Assembly (NCBI GenBank): GCA_029265335.1
Contig: JAJUJN010000015.1
Location: 1-14,914 of the forward strand
Reading direction: 5' to 3'
Source of the DNA: Alcaligenaceae bacterium
GTDB lineage: Bacteria; Pseudomonadota; Gammaproteobacteria; Burkholderiales; Burkholderiaceae_B
DNA length: 14,914 nucleotides
Shown here piece by piece: positions 1 through 9,084 of the stretch. Made by a program: the position numbers and the translations under genes. The notes under the pieces are model-generated. The model worked only from the letters and a program-made list of their open reading frames with translations. It made no database searches and was not told where the DNA came from. Positions within the stretch are counted from its first letter, which is position 1. Each line of letters starts with the position of its first letter.

Positions 1-1
1 C

Positions 2-856
2 ATACGAGTGGTCAGCTACAACATTCACAAAGGCAGATCGGCCGTATTGAGCCGCGCCCGGTTGAATGAGCTGAAGCTTGGCTTGCATGGTCTCAACCCC
101 GACCTGGTCTTTCTGCAGGAGGTCCAGGGACGCAACGACGAGCTGGGCGCGCTCGACGCCCAGCATCAGTCCTTGGCGGCTGGTCTGGGCATGAGTGTTG
201 CCTACGGCAGCAACGTCACCAAGGCGCATACTGAGCACGGCAATGCCTTGCTGTCGCGCTTCGACATTCTCGGGCTCGAAAATCAGGATATTTCTGATCA
301 CCGGCTTGAACACCGCGGCTTGCTGCACGCTCAGGTGCAGATTGGCGAGCACGAAGTGCATTGCTTCGTGGTGCACCTGGGCCTCTTCGCCTTCAGCCGC
401 ACCCGCCAGGCTGAAGCCATGATTCGGCGCATCGACGAACTCGTTCCCGACGACGGTCCCGTGCTTATCGCGGGCGACTTCAACGATTGGAACGACCGTC
501 TTTCGGCCGAACTGATCCGTCGCCTGCAAGTGCACGAGGTATTTGCCACAGCACCACGCTCGCGAGGCGAGGGGCCGCCGAAGTTGCGCGAAGGCCTGGC
601 GATGATGCACCGCAACCTGCGCGAACTCTACACCGGCGGCAGGCCCAAAACCGGCAGCATCCCCCGCCTGGGCGCCGGCAGCCAGGCGCTACCGGCCCGG
701 CCCCCGCGCACCTTTCCGGCCGTCATGCCCTGGCTGCGCCTCGACCGAATCTATCAGCGCGGCTTCGCCGTACGGCATGCCCGCGTGCTGCGTGGCAAAC
801 CCTGGACCATCATCTCCGACCACGCGCCGCTGCTCGCCGATCTGGAGCTGCCTTAA
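2..856 (+). CDS. Endonuclease/exonuclease/phosphatase family protein (5' partial)
   Basis: This is a metal-dependent phosphodiesterase/phosphatase-fold protein of the EEP (DNase I-like) family; the substrate cannot be told from sequence. Counting from the GTG at position 8, the visible motifs are SYNIHKG (metal-site Asn5), FLQEVQ (Glu38), HGNALLSR (77-84), VVHLGL (His123), IAGDFNDWN (Asp157, Asn159), RLDRIY (Asp246) and SDHAPLL (Asp271-His272, the catalytic His pair). All core EEP residues are present and the 3' end is intact, stopping with TAA at 854-856. The frame is open to the window edge and reads I-R before the GTG, so the real start probably lies upstream and the gene is cut by the window. 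It converges on glmM with about 40 bp between the stops. The family is confident, the biological role unknown. Confidence 0.9.
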   Translation: MRVVSYNIHKGRSAVLSRARLNELKLGLHGLNPDLVFLQEVQGRNDELGALDAQHQSLAAGLGMSVAYGSNVTKAHTEHGNALLSRFDILGLENQDISDHRLEHRGLLHAQVQIGEHEVHCFVVHLGLFAFSRTRQAEAMIRRIDELVPDDGPVLIAGDFNDWNDRLSAELIRRLQVHEVFATAPRSRGEGPPKLREGLAMMHRNLRELYTGGRPKTGSIPRLGAGSQALPARPPRTFPAVMPWLRLDRIYQRGFAVRHARVLRGKPWTIISDHAPLLADLELP

Positions 857-866
857 CCTGATGTGC

Positions 867-891
867 GGGTAGCCAGCACGCGGCGCTACCC
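867..891. terminator. Hairpin between convergent EEP gene and glmM
   Basis: Perfect 7-bp inverted repeat GGGTAGC (867-873) / GCTACCC (885-891) with an 11-nt loop, lying between two facing stop codons. It is symmetrical and could serve both strands. There is no T-tract on either side, so it is not a classical intrinsic terminator; a role in 3'-end formation is inferred from its position. Confidence 0.4.
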
Positions 892-896
892 CTGAC

Positions 897-2243
897 TTAT
901 TCCAGGCTGTCCGCCAACTGCTGAGCGCATTGCCGGGCAAGAGACTCGTCGTCGGCTTCTACCATGAGACGCAGGATGGGTTCTGTGCCGCTGGCGCGGA
1001 TGAGCGCGCGACCTCGGCCTTCGAGAGTGTGCTGTACGGCTTGGTAGGCGGTTTGCAGGCCGCTGTGTTGCTGCCACGATCCGCCCTCGGGCATGCCCAC
1101 ATTGATGAGCACCTGCGGCAGCAGCCTGATACCGCGGAACAACTCGTTCAAGTGGCAGTTGCGACGGCGCATGGCGGCCAGCACCTGCAGGGCGGCGATG
1201 ATGCCGTCGCCGGTGGTGTGGCGATCGAGGCAGAGTATATGTCCCGAGTTCTCGCCACCGAAAAGCCAGTTGCGTTCCAGCAAACGCTCAAGCACGTAGC
1301 GATCACCCACATTGGCACGCTCGAAGGGAATGCCGAGCTCGAGCATGGCTTTCTCGAAACCGAAGTTGGTCATCAGGGTGCCGACCACGCCTGCCACCGG
1401 TTGCTGTTCGTGTCGATCACGCACTACGGCATAAAGCAGTTGGTCGCCGTCGTAGACCTGGCCTTTGTGATCCACCATGATGAGGCGGTCGGCATCGCCA
1501 TCGAGGGCAATGCCCAGGTGGGCCCCATGGTCTTGTACGGCTGCGGCCAGCGTGCTCACATGGGTGGCGCCGATTTCGTAATTGATATTCAACCCATCGG
1601 GGTCTACCCCGATCGCGGTAACCTGCGCCCCCAGCTCGGCGAACACCTTGGGCGCAATCTGATATGCGGCGCCATGGGCCGCATCCACCACAATGTGCAG
1701 GCCGGTGAGGTCGCAAGTGGTAGGAAAGCTGCTTTTGCAGAATTCGATGTAACGGCCCGAGGCATCGTCGAGTCGACGCGCCTTGCCCAGGGCCTCCGAC
1801 GCCACGCAGGCGAGTTCCTGTTCGAGCGCTTCTTCGATCTGAGCTTCGGTGTCGTCGGGCAGCTTGAAACCCTGGGCCGAGAAAAACTTGATGCCGTTGT
1901 CGGGGTAGGGGTTATGCGATGCACTGATCACAATGCCAGCCGACAGACGCAGAGCGCGGGTGAGGTAAGCCACGCCGGGCGTGGGCATGGGCCCGGCCAG
2001 CAAGACATCCACTCCCGCCGCAGCCAGGCCTGCCTCCAGCGCAGACTCCAGCATATAGCCCGAAATTCGGGTGTCCTTGCCGATCAACACCATGGGCCGG
2101 CCATGAGCCGCAGGTTGGCGTGCCAGCACCCGGCCGGCGGCGTAGCCCAGGCGCAAGGCCAGGTCGGGATTCATGTTGGGACCGCCAACGCGCCCGCGAA
2201 TACCATCGGTGCCGAAATACCGGCGGGTTTGCACTTGTGACAA
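897..2243 (-). CDS. glmM: Phosphoglucosamine mutase GlmM
   Basis: GlmM converts glucosamine-6-phosphate to glucosamine-1-phosphate in the cytoplasm, feeding UDP-GlcNAc for peptidoglycan and LPS. The 448-aa protein matches the family length (about 445-450). In order: [10 protein letters not shown] near the N-terminus, catalytic phosphoserine loop SASHNP (Ser109), Mg-binding DGDADR (248-253), sugar-binding GGENSGHI (329-336) and phosphate-binding RASGTEP (416-422). The start chosen is TTG at 2243-2241: it is preceded by a perfect AAGGAG ribosome site 9 nt upstream and gives the standard N-terminus [14 protein letters not shown]. The frame is open a further 57 codons upstream, but that extension overlaps folP and no ATG fits. 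The next in-frame start, a GTG three codons in, is too far from the ribosome site. It is the last gene of the - strand block, 52 bp after folP, an order seen in many proteobacteria. Confidence 0.97.
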   Translation of the reverse strand: MSQVQTRRYFGTDGIRGRVGGPNMNPDLALRLGYAAGRVLARQPAAHGRPMVLIGKDTRISGYMLESALEAGLAAAGVDVLLAGPMPTPGVAYLTRALRLSAGIVISASHNPYPDNGIKFFSAQGFKLPDDTEAQIEEALEQELACVASEALGKARRLDDASGRYIEFCKSSFPTTCDLTGLHIVVDAAHGAAYQIAPKVFAELGAQVTAIGVDPDGLNINYEIGATHVSTLAAAVQDHGAHLGIALDGDADRLIMVDHKGQVYDGDQLLYAVVRDRHEQQPVAGVVGTLMTNFGFEKAMLELGIPFERANVGDRYVLERLLERNWLFGGENSGHILCLDRHTTGDGIIAALQVLAAMRRRNCHLNELFRGIRLLPQVLINVGMPEGGSWQQHSGLQTAYQAVQHTLEGRGRALIRASGTEPILRLMVEADDESLARQCAQQLADSLE

Positions 2244-2252
2244 GACTGGAGT

Positions 2253-2258
2253 CTCCTT
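2253..2258 (-). promoter_or_regulatory. Ribosome binding site fixing the TTG start of glmM
   Basis: AAGGAG on the - strand, 9 nt before the TTG at 2243-2241. It is the only good Shine-Dalgarno near the conserved N-terminus and decides the non-AUG start. Confidence 0.85.
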
Positions 2259-2295
2259 CAGAAGAGATAGCTGACGCGATCGCGGTAAAGCGAGC

Positions 2296-3132
2296 TTAAC
2301 CTTCGACGGCTCGCCACACGGTGAGGGCATCTCGGGTGGCAGCCACATCGTGAACGCGAACAATGGCCGCGCCCCGCTGCGCAGCCGCCAGCGCGAGAGC
2401 AACGCTCGCCGCAAGACGCTGGTTGACCGGTTGGCCGGTCAGTTCGCCCAACATCGATTTGCGCGAGCCGCCGATGAGCACACCATACCCAGTGCGCTCG
2501 GCAAGCAGCGCCGTTTGTCGCAACAGGTCGAGATTGTGCTGAGTGGTTTTGCCAAAGCCCAAACCCGGATCGAGCAGGATCTGTTCTTGGCGTAGCCCGA
2601 GGTCGCGCAACAGATTGGCCTGACGAAGCAGATAGCGAGTGACCTCCTCGCCCACGTCTTCGTATTGAGGCGCCTCTTGCATGGTTGCCGGTGACCCCTG
2701 CATATGCATGACGATCACACCTATGTTCGGCCGACCCGCAGCCACAGCGCGTGCTTCGCTCTGTTCGAAGCCCGAAATATCGTTGAGGATATCGGCGCCG
2801 GCATCGAGAGCAGCTTTCATCACCGTGGGTTTGCGCGTATCCACCGACAGGGGAACGTTGGCGTCGCGCAGGGCCTCGATCACCGGCACCACCCGGGCGA
2901 TCTCGATTTCGTCGGGCACCTCAGGGGCTCCCGGCCGCGTGGATTCGCCGCCGATGTCGAGCAATTCGGCGCCTTCGGCCAGCAATTGCCGAGCCCGATC
3001 GATGGCTTCATCCACGTTCCGGTAGCGTCCGCCATCCGAGAACGAATCCGGGGTAACGTTGACGATCCCCATAATGCGCGTACGCGAGGTATCGAGCGTG
3101 AAGCGCCCGCAAAGGAAAGTGGCAGGAGGCAT
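2296..3132 (-). CDS. folP: Dihydropteroate synthase FolP
   Basis: FolP condenses 6-hydroxymethyl-dihydropterin diphosphate with p-aminobenzoate to dihydropteroate (folate pathway) and is the sulfonamide target. The 278-aa TIM-barrel protein has [15 protein letters not shown] (21-35, Asn25 binds metal/diphosphate), [10 protein letters not shown] (59-68), SVDTRK (Asp98), NDISG (Asn117), [16 protein letters not shown] (187-195), GGSRKS (Lys225) and RVHDV (Arg259, His261). The loops where sulfonamide-resistance changes are known (Phe31, Pro67 here) look wild type. The ATG at 3132 is taken because it precedes the conserved barrel by about 20 residues; the ribosome site is weak (GAG/GTGAG). It lies 138 bp after ftsH, a gap holding a large hairpin, and 52 bp before glmM. 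The function is confident. Confidence 0.97.
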   Translation of the reverse strand: MPPATFLCGRFTLDTSRTRIMGIVNVTPDSFSDGGRYRNVDEAIDRARQLLAEGAELLDIGGESTRPGAPEVPDEIEIARVVPVIEALRDANVPLSVDTRKPTVMKAALDAGADILNDISGFEQSEARAVAAGRPNIGVIVMHMQGSPATMQEAPQYEDVGEEVTRYLLRQANLLRDLGLRQEQILLDPGLGFGKTTQHNLDLLRQTALLAERTGYGVLIGGSRKSMLGELTGQPVNQRLAASVALALAAAQRGAAIVRVHDVAATRDALTVWRAVEG

Positions 3133-3200
3133 GGCAGACTCACTCGGCGAGGGGTGTCACGACGGCTGTAAGGCTCAAAGATTCGATAGCACGACGCAAA

Positions 3201-3256
3201 GCGGCCGGCCCACTTCGCTTTTGCCCCAGTGGCAGAAATCGAAGGGTGCCGGCCGC
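3201..3256. other. Extended imperfect hairpin in the ftsH-folP gap
   Basis: The 138-bp ftsH-folP gap contains a 9-bp perfect inverted repeat GCGGCCGGC (3201-3209) / GCCGGCCGC (3248-3256). It continues inward with two mismatches to CTTCG / CGAAG and is capped by a small TGCC/GGCA hairpin. On the - strand it is followed only by TTT, so termination would be weak. It could be an attenuator, an mRNA processing or stability element, or a dispersed palindrome; the sequence does not decide. Confidence 0.55.
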
Positions 3257-3270
3257 AGTTCTTGAGAAAG

Positions 3271-5178
<1,908 letters not shown>

Positions 5179-5185
5179 GCTGGAT

Positions 5186-5190
5186 CTCCT
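5186..5190 (-). promoter_or_regulatory. Ribosome binding site fixing the TTG start of ftsH
   Basis: AGGAG on the - strand, 7 nt upstream of TTG 5178-5176. There is no ATG in frame nearby, so this site decides the start. Confidence 0.85.
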
Positions 5191-5202
5191 GCTATACGCA
5201 AG

Positions 5203-5208
5203 ATTCTA
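5203..5208 (-). promoter_or_regulatory. Possible -10 box for an internal ftsH promoter
   Basis: TAGAAT on the - strand (5 of 6 to TATAAT) overlaps the rlmE stop codon, about 25 nt before the ftsH start. No convincing -35 is visible at 16-18 bp. If used, it would give ftsH a short leader containing the ribosome site, independent of rlmE. Low certainty. Confidence 0.3.
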
Positions 5209-5883
5209 CCCTGTTGGGGAGTTGTCTTGCGGCTGCGACCTTGGCCGCGTGTCCCTCAGACTTCGACCGACCAGGAAAGTTTCGGCCGAAGCGCTACGTG
5301 ACGCTTTGGGCTTGCGTTCGACGACGCGATGAAAGTGCTGTTTGAACGACTGTACGACTTGTGAAAAGCCACTGCCATGAAACGCCTTGACAATCAACGC
5401 CCCATCGGGTTTTAGATGCGCGCTGGCAAAATCGAGGGCGAGCTCGCAAACATGTTGCATTCGAGCGGCGTCGGCCGCTGCCACACCTGATAGGTTGGGG
5501 GCCATGTCGGAGATTACAAGGTCTACGGCCGCGCCGCCGAGAAGAGACTCGAGCTGGTTCAACACTTCTTCTTCGCGGAAGTCGCCCTGAATGAATTCCA
5601 CGCCGGCCACCGGTTCCATGGGGAGCAGGTCGAGCGCGATGACTCGGCCCTGCAGCTCGCCGCCGGGCCCCACCATACGCTCCCGAGCCACCTGCGACCA
5701 GCTGCCCGGAGCTGCACCCAGGTCGACCACAACGTCGCCAGGTCGCAGCAGCTTTTCCGTTTCCAGGATCTCGAGCAGTTTGAAGGCTGCACGCGCCCGG
5801 TATCCCTTTTGCTGCGCCAGTTTTACGTAAGGGTCGTTCAGATGCGTGCGCATCCAGTTCTTCGAAAAGCGATTCTTGGCCAC
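5206..5883 (-). CDS. rlmE: 23S rRNA (uridine-2'-O-)methyltransferase RlmE
   Basis: RlmE (RrmJ/FtsJ) 2'-O-methylates a uridine in the A-loop of 23S rRNA (U2552 in E. coli), using SAM, late in 50S assembly. The 225-aa protein has the family N-terminus [13 protein letters not shown] motif [11 protein letters not shown] (54-64) and the full K-D-K-E catalytic tetrad: Lys35, Asp126 (in SDMAPN), Lys166 (VKAFHG) and Glu201. The C-terminus runs about 15 residues past the core and is Arg/Ser/Gln-rich. The start is GTG at 5883-5881; only a weak GGAAA ribosome site sits 9 nt upstream, but the conserved N-terminus supports it. It is first of the - strand block, divergent from yhbY across 123 bp. No strong promoter was recognised for it in that gap. 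Confidence 0.97.
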   Translation of the reverse strand: MAKNRFSKNWMRTHLNDPYVKLAQQKGYRARAAFKLLEILETEKLLRPGDVVVDLGAAPGSWSQVARERMVGPGGELQGRVIALDLLPMEPVAGVEFIQGDFREEEVLNQLESLLGGAAVDLVISDMAPNLSGVAAADAARMQHVCELALDFASAHLKPDGALIVKAFHGSGFSQVVQSFKQHFHRVVERKPKASRSASAETFLVGRSLRDTRPRSQPQDNSPTG

Positions 5884-5991
5884 GATGGCGGGTTTCCGTC
5901 GTTGATGGAGAGAGAGTAGGGTAGGGGCTATGGCCGCGTTGGTGAGTGCCCTGACTCGAATTGAGTTGTCATGGCGCGGCGCAATCTTGCG

Positions 5992-5997
5992 TACAAT
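5992..5997 (+). promoter_or_regulatory. -10 box for yhbY (near-leaderless arrangement)
   Basis: TACAAT (5 of 6 to TATAAT) ends 9 nt before the yhbY ATG, which would put transcription start about 3 nt ahead of the codon. TTGTCA at 5966-5971 (5 of 6 to TTGACA) is the only good -35 nearby, but the spacer is 20 bp, longer than usual. No Shine-Dalgarno lies before the ATG, which fits a leaderless message. Confidence 0.5.
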
Positions 5998-6006
5998 GCG
6001 AACATC

Positions 6007-6573
6007 ATGACGTCATTAGAAATCGATACTTCGTTCCGCAGCCAGCTTCGTGCCGCTGCACATCCCCTGCGCCCAGTGGTTCAGCTCGGCGACAAAGGCC
6101 TCACACCAGCCGTACTTGCCGAGATCGATCGTGCGCTCACGGCGCATGGCCTCATCAAGGTACGGGTGGCTGGCGACGATCGCGAGGCCCGGCTTTCTGC
6201 CCAGGCCGAAATCTGCGAAGCCCTGGAATGCGCGCCTGTGCATCATATTGGCAAAATCTTGGTGTTCTATCGCCCCACCGAGGCCGATCCCGAGGGTCGC
6301 CGGTTCCGTAACGGGGTTGCGGCAGCACCCACCAATACCGCCTATGTGCCCAAGCGATTGGCCGCGGAAGGCAAAACCGAAGTGCCCGCACGCCCGCGTG
6401 GCAGACGCGCCGAAAAACCGACGCGCCCTGTGACCGCAAGAGAAAGGTATTTGGGTACCGAGAGCCCCACAGCGCGGCGGGCAGCCAAATCGTTCGGCAG
6501 TGGTGGCGCTGGTCGCCCTGCGAGAGGGCGTGGCAGCAGCCTCACCCTATCGACTCGTCGGCGGCGCGGCTAA
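6007..6573 (+). CDS. yhbY: Ribosome assembly RNA-binding protein YhbY with basic C-terminal tail
   Basis: A CRM-domain RNA-binding protein associated with pre-50S ribosomal particles. Residues about 8-95 form the CRM domain, with the GxxG loop in QLGDKGLT (Gly28-Asp-Lys-Gly31) and the closing strand KILVFYRP (83-90). E. coli YhbY is about 97 aa and essentially only this domain; here 188 residues are encoded, and 95-188 are a basic Arg/Ala/Gly/Pro-rich tail ending RRRRG that looks disordered and may add RNA affinity (inference). The ATG at 6007 is preferred over the open frame back to 5971 because it gives a normal domain margin, although no ribosome site precedes it. It is divergent from rlmE, another 50S maturation gene, and convergent with greA (53-bp gap). 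Confidence 0.93.
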   Translation: MTSLEIDTSFRSQLRAAAHPLRPVVQLGDKGLTPAVLAEIDRALTAHGLIKVRVAGDDREARLSAQAEICEALECAPVHHIGKILVFYRPTEADPEGRRFRNGVAAAPTNTAYVPKRLAAEGKTEVPARPRGRRAEKPTRPVTARERYLGTESPTARRAAKSFGSGGAGRPARGRGSSLTLSTRRRRG

Positions 6574-6590
6574 CACTGAACCGGCGCCGT

Positions 6591-6615
6591 GGCCGCGTAG
6601 ATTCGCTGCGCGGCC
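6591..6615. terminator. Hairpin between convergent yhbY and greA
   Basis: Perfect 7-bp inverted repeat GGCCGCG (6591-6597) / CGCGGCC (6609-6615) with an 11-nt loop, in the 53-bp gap between facing stop codons. It lacks a T-tract on both strands. A shared terminator or transcript-end stabiliser is inferred from position only. Confidence 0.4.
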
Positions 6616-6626
6616 GGGGTGGTGCT

Positions 6627-7103
6627 CTAGATGTAACGAATGTCGAGTATAGCGTACTCACGCAGGCCCGCCGGAGCCTGGACTTCGGCAACGTCGCCCA
6701 CCGATTTACCGATGAGCGCGCGTGCGATGGGGCTGGAAACCGAGATGAGGTTGTTGCGGATATCGGATTCGGTGTCGCCCACCACCTGATAGGTGACGGT
6801 TTTGCCCGAATCGAGATCTTCGAGGTCGACCGTGGCGCCGAACACCACGCGGCCTTCGGCGTGAATCTCGCTTGGATCGATCACCTGGGCATTGGCCAGC
6901 TTGCTTTCGAGTTCGGCAATGCGCCCTTCGATGAATCCCTGCTTTTCTTTGGCCGCATCGTATTCGGCGTTCTCGGAGAGATCGCCTTGCGCCCGAGCTT
7001 CCGCGATAGCATTGATAACGGCTGGGCGCTCGACCGTCTTCAGACGGTGCAGCTCTTCTTTGAGGCGCGCTGCGCCGCGCACTGTCAAGGGGATGGCAGC
7101 CAT
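6627..7103 (-). CDS. greA: Transcription elongation factor GreA
   Basis: GreA enters the RNA polymerase secondary channel and stimulates cleavage of backtracked RNA. At 158 aa it has the same length as E. coli GreA. Residues 1-75 form the antiparallel coiled coil, with the tip acids Asp41 and Glu44 in [10 protein letters not shown]; 80-158 is the FKBP-like domain, with [10 protein letters not shown] and the C-terminal strand YAILDIRYI. The start is ATG at 7103-7101 with AGGA about 8 nt upstream; a longer open frame to 7334 is disregarded because it would run through the leader terminator and has no family similarity. GreA is divergent from hemC rather than downstream of carB, its frequent neighbour. 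The leader carries its own promoter and an intrinsic terminator, listed separately. Confidence 0.97.
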   Translation of the reverse strand: MAAIPLTVRGAARLKEELHRLKTVERPAVINAIAEARAQGDLSENAEYDAAKEKQGFIEGRIAELESKLANAQVIDPSEIHAEGRVVFGATVDLEDLDSGKTVTYQVVGDTESDIRNNLISVSSPIARALIGKSVGDVAEVQAPAGLREYAILDIRYI

Positions 7104-7133
7104 GATGGGTTCCTGCTGTGATCTGGGGATGAA

Positions 7134-7168
7134 CAAAAACAAGCCCCGGCGCATGAGTGGGCCGGGGC
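7134..7168 (-). terminator. Intrinsic terminator inside the greA leader
   Basis: On the - strand GCCCCGGC (7168-7161), a 10-nt loop and GCCGGGGC (7150-7143) form a perfect 8-bp GC stem, followed at once by TTGTTTTTGTTC. This is a textbook Rho-independent terminator. It stands 31 nt upstream of the greA ATG and downstream of the likely greA promoter, with no gene upstream on that strand to end, so it should act as an attenuator or produce a short leader RNA. Confidence 0.85.
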
Positions 7169-7194
7169 GGGGTGGGAAACCGAGTTCCGAGCTC

Positions 7195-7223
7195 ATTGTG
7201 GAGCAAGTCGCCCGCCATTGCAA
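7195..7223 (-). promoter_or_regulatory. Predicted sigma-70 promoter of greA
   Basis: On the - strand TTGCAA (7223-7218, 4 of 6 to TTGACA), a 17-bp spacer and CACAAT (7200-7195, 4 of 6 to TATAAT). Start of transcription is expected near 7188, giving a leader of about 85 nt that includes the terminator hairpin. TTGCAA is its own reverse complement, so it could also be read as a -35 toward hemC, although only a poor -10 (CAAACT, 7240-7245) lies in that direction. Confidence 0.55.
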
Positions 7224-7269
7224 GCAGGCCGCTCTGTGGCAAACTTCAGGCTTTCGTGGACTCATTTGA

Positions 7270-8226
7270 ATGACTTCTGTTGCTTCTTCTCCGCGCTCTC
7301 TGGTGATCGCCACGCGCGAAAGCCGACTTGCCATGTGGCAGGCGGAACACGTGCGGGCGCTCTTGCAAGCACTATACCCTCAGTGCCAGGTGAGCCTGCT
7401 GGGCATGACCACCAAAGGCGACCGCATCCTTGATCGCACCCTCTCAAAGGTGGGCGGTAAAGGCCTCTTCATCAAAGAACTCGAATCCGCCTTGCTCGAT
7501 GGGAAGGCCGACCTCGCCGTGCATTCGCTTAAAGATGTGCCGGTGGAGCTCGACCCGACTTTTGCCATGCCCTGCATTCTGTCGCGGGCCGATCCGCGCG
7601 ATGCCCTGGTGTCACCCCGTCACGCCAGTCTCGACCAATTGCCCGCCGGGGCAGTGGTGGGCACCTCCAGCCTGCGTCGCGAAGCGCAGATTCGGGCACG
7701 TTTCCCTCATTTGGAAGTGCGGCCTTTGCGCGGCAATCTCGATACCCGTTTGCGCAAGCTCGACGAAGGTCAGTACGACGCCATCATCTTGGCAACCGTG
7801 GGCTTGGAGCGCCTGGGCCTGCAACACCGCATCGCCGGCATCCTGCCCGTGGAGCAGAGCCTGCCGGCTGCGGGGCAGGGAGCCTTGGGCATTGAGGTGG
7901 CGGCTCATCGCGACGACGTCAAACAGTGGTTGCAACCCCTGGCCGATGCCGAGGCCACGGCCGTGGCGCTGGCCGAGCGTGCGGTTTCGCGGCGTCTGGG
8001 TGGTTCGTGTCAGGTGCCGCTGGCGGCCTATGCCGAGCTGGAGAGCAATCAACTTCACATACGCGGCCTGGTGGCCAGGCCCGACGGCAGCGTAGTGCTG
8101 CGTGCCGAAAAGCGCGGGCCCAGCGAGCAGGCCGAGGAGTTGGGTCGTGAAGTGGCCGAGATTCTGCTCGAGCAGGGTGCGGCCGACATCCTGGCCGAGC
8201 TCGATCCCGCCGGCCGCGCCGAATAA
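7270..8226 (+). CDS. hemC: Hydroxymethylbilane synthase (porphobilinogen deaminase) HemC
   Basis: HemC polymerises four porphobilinogen molecules into hydroxymethylbilane on a covalent dipyrromethane cofactor, in the cytosol. The 318-aa protein (family about 310) has [12 protein letters not shown] (13-24), [11 protein letters not shown] (62-72), [11 protein letters not shown] (81-91, catalytic Asp89), [10 protein letters not shown] (131-140), LRGNLDTRL (153-161), [12 protein letters not shown] (198-209) and the cofactor-bearing Cys247 in [12 protein letters not shown]. The ATG at 7270 is the first possible start because an in-frame TGA is immediately upstream; the ribosome site is weak (GTGGA). 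It heads the heme block, with hemD beginning 9 bp after its stop and greA diverging upstream. Confidence 0.98.
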   Translation: MTSVASSPRSLVIATRESRLAMWQAEHVRALLQALYPQCQVSLLGMTTKGDRILDRTLSKVGGKGLFIKELESALLDGKADLAVHSLKDVPVELDPTFAMPCILSRADPRDALVSPRHASLDQLPAGAVVGTSSLRREAQIRARFPHLEVRPLRGNLDTRLRKLDEGQYDAIILATVGLERLGLQHRIAGILPVEQSLPAAGQGALGIEVAAHRDDVKQWLQPLADAEATAVALAERAVSRRLGGSCQVPLAAYAELESNQLHIRGLVARPDGSVVLRAEKRGPSEQAEELGREVAEILLEQGAADILAELDPAGRAE

Positions 8227-8235
8227 TTGTCCGCC

Positions 8236-9075
8236 ATGCTCGCGCCGTTGGCGATACTCACTCGCCCAGAAGGGCAGGCCGAATGGCTGGCGCAGCAGTT
8301 GCGGCACGCGGGTTGGGTAACTCGGCAGTGGCCGGCCCTGCAGTTGCGCACCCGCGAGGCGCGAGATGTGCCCGACCCCGCCGATTTCGACCTGGTGATG
8401 TTCGTGAGCGGCAACGCGGTGCGCCATTTTCGTGAACAGCGTCAGCGCCTGGGTAGCACCACTTGGCCACCTCACACCGCGATCGCGGTGGTGGGGCCAG
8501 CCAGTGCCGAGGTCGCAGCCACGCTGGGTAACGGCCTCACGATCTGGCAACCTGCCCCCGACAGCCAGGAATACGACTCCGAAGCCCTCTGGGCGCGTTT
8601 GCAAGCCTGCGACGTGCGCCCGCAGCGGGTGCTGATTGTGCGCGGTGGCGCAGTGGGTCAGGCCGCAGGGCAGGGACGTTCCTGGCTTGCCGAACGCTGG
8701 CGCGAGCAGGGTACGCAAGTCACGTTGCACAGCGCTTATGAGCGTACGTCTGCCGTTTGGCCCCATTCACATTGGCACCGCCTGGCCGAAGACACGGCTC
8801 GCGGGCGCCGCATCGATTGGCTCTTCACCAGCAGCGAAGGTGTTGCGGCGGTCGTGAACCAGCGCGGGCTGCAAGATTTGGTCGCGTGTTGGCGTGGGCA
8901 ACGCATCATCGTGACCCATCCGCGCATCGCCATGGCCGTAATGGAGTACGCTCAACGTGGTGGCCTCGCCACAGATAGCGGCTTGGCCTCACAGGCAGTC
9001 CAGCGGCATCCCGAGCTTGTGATACAAGTATGCGTTTCTCACGATCAAGCCGTGCTGGCCGCGTTCGTCAATTAG
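8236..9075 (+). CDS. hemD: Uroporphyrinogen-III synthase HemD
   Basis: HemD closes hydroxymethylbilane to uroporphyrinogen III with inversion of ring D. The 279-aa protein shows the weakly conserved two-lobed HemD pattern: LTRPEGQAEWLAQQL at the N-terminus, MFVSGNAVRHF (55-65), AVVGPASAEVAA (84-95), RVLIVRGG (131-138) and LFTSSEGVAAV (196-206), followed by the C-terminal THPRIA segment. The family has few invariant residues, so the call rests on this pattern plus its place right after hemC. ATG 8236 is preferred; a TTG at 8227, directly after the hemC stop, is an alternative start three codons earlier. hemX follows after 9 bp. Length and reading frame are intact. Confidence 0.93.
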   Translation: MLAPLAILTRPEGQAEWLAQQLRHAGWVTRQWPALQLRTREARDVPDPADFDLVMFVSGNAVRHFREQRQRLGSTTWPPHTAIAVVGPASAEVAATLGNGLTIWQPAPDSQEYDSEALWARLQACDVRPQRVLIVRGGAVGQAAGQGRSWLAERWREQGTQVTLHSAYERTSAVWPHSHWHRLAEDTARGRRIDWLFTSSEGVAAVVNQRGLQDLVACWRGQRIIVTHPRIAMAVMEYAQRGGLATDSGLASQAVQRHPELVIQVCVSHDQAVLAAFVN

Positions 9076-9078
9076 AAT
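9073..9078 (+). promoter_or_regulatory. Possible -10 box placing a start site on the hemX ATG
   Basis: TAGAAT (5 of 6 to TATAAT) overlaps the hemD stop. Transcription start at the usual 7-nt distance would fall on the A of the hemX ATG (9085), giving a leaderless message. No clear -35 is visible, and the hemX start has no Shine-Dalgarno. Translational coupling to hemD explains the spacing equally well. Confidence 0.3.
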
Positions 9079-9084
9079 CCCGAC

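Noticed and set aside
930..2240. 436-aa open frame on the + strand opposite glmM
   Set aside because: It is the antisense of a fully conserved GlmM, has no recognisable motif, and arises from GC-rich codon bias.
2275..2284. CGCGATCGCG palindrome between folP and glmM as an operator
   Set aside because: Short GC palindromes of this kind are common in GC-rich DNA, and nothing around it suggests a promoter.
3140..3270. Minus-strand open frame in the ftsH-folP gap ending 7 bp before the folP ATG, possible small coupled peptide (ends AVVTPLAE)
   Set aside because: The frame is a continuation of an out-of-frame shadow through ftsH, has no ATG or ribosome site in the gap, and part of it is the palindrome at 3201-3256.
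7104..7334. 77-residue N-terminal extension of GreA
   Set aside because: It would cross the leader terminator and predicted promoter and overlap hemC, and the ATG at 7103 gives exactly the E. coli length with a ribosome site.
7612..8766. 384-aa open frame on the - strand across hemC-hemD
   Set aside because: It spans two well-supported genes on the other strand and shows no family motif.
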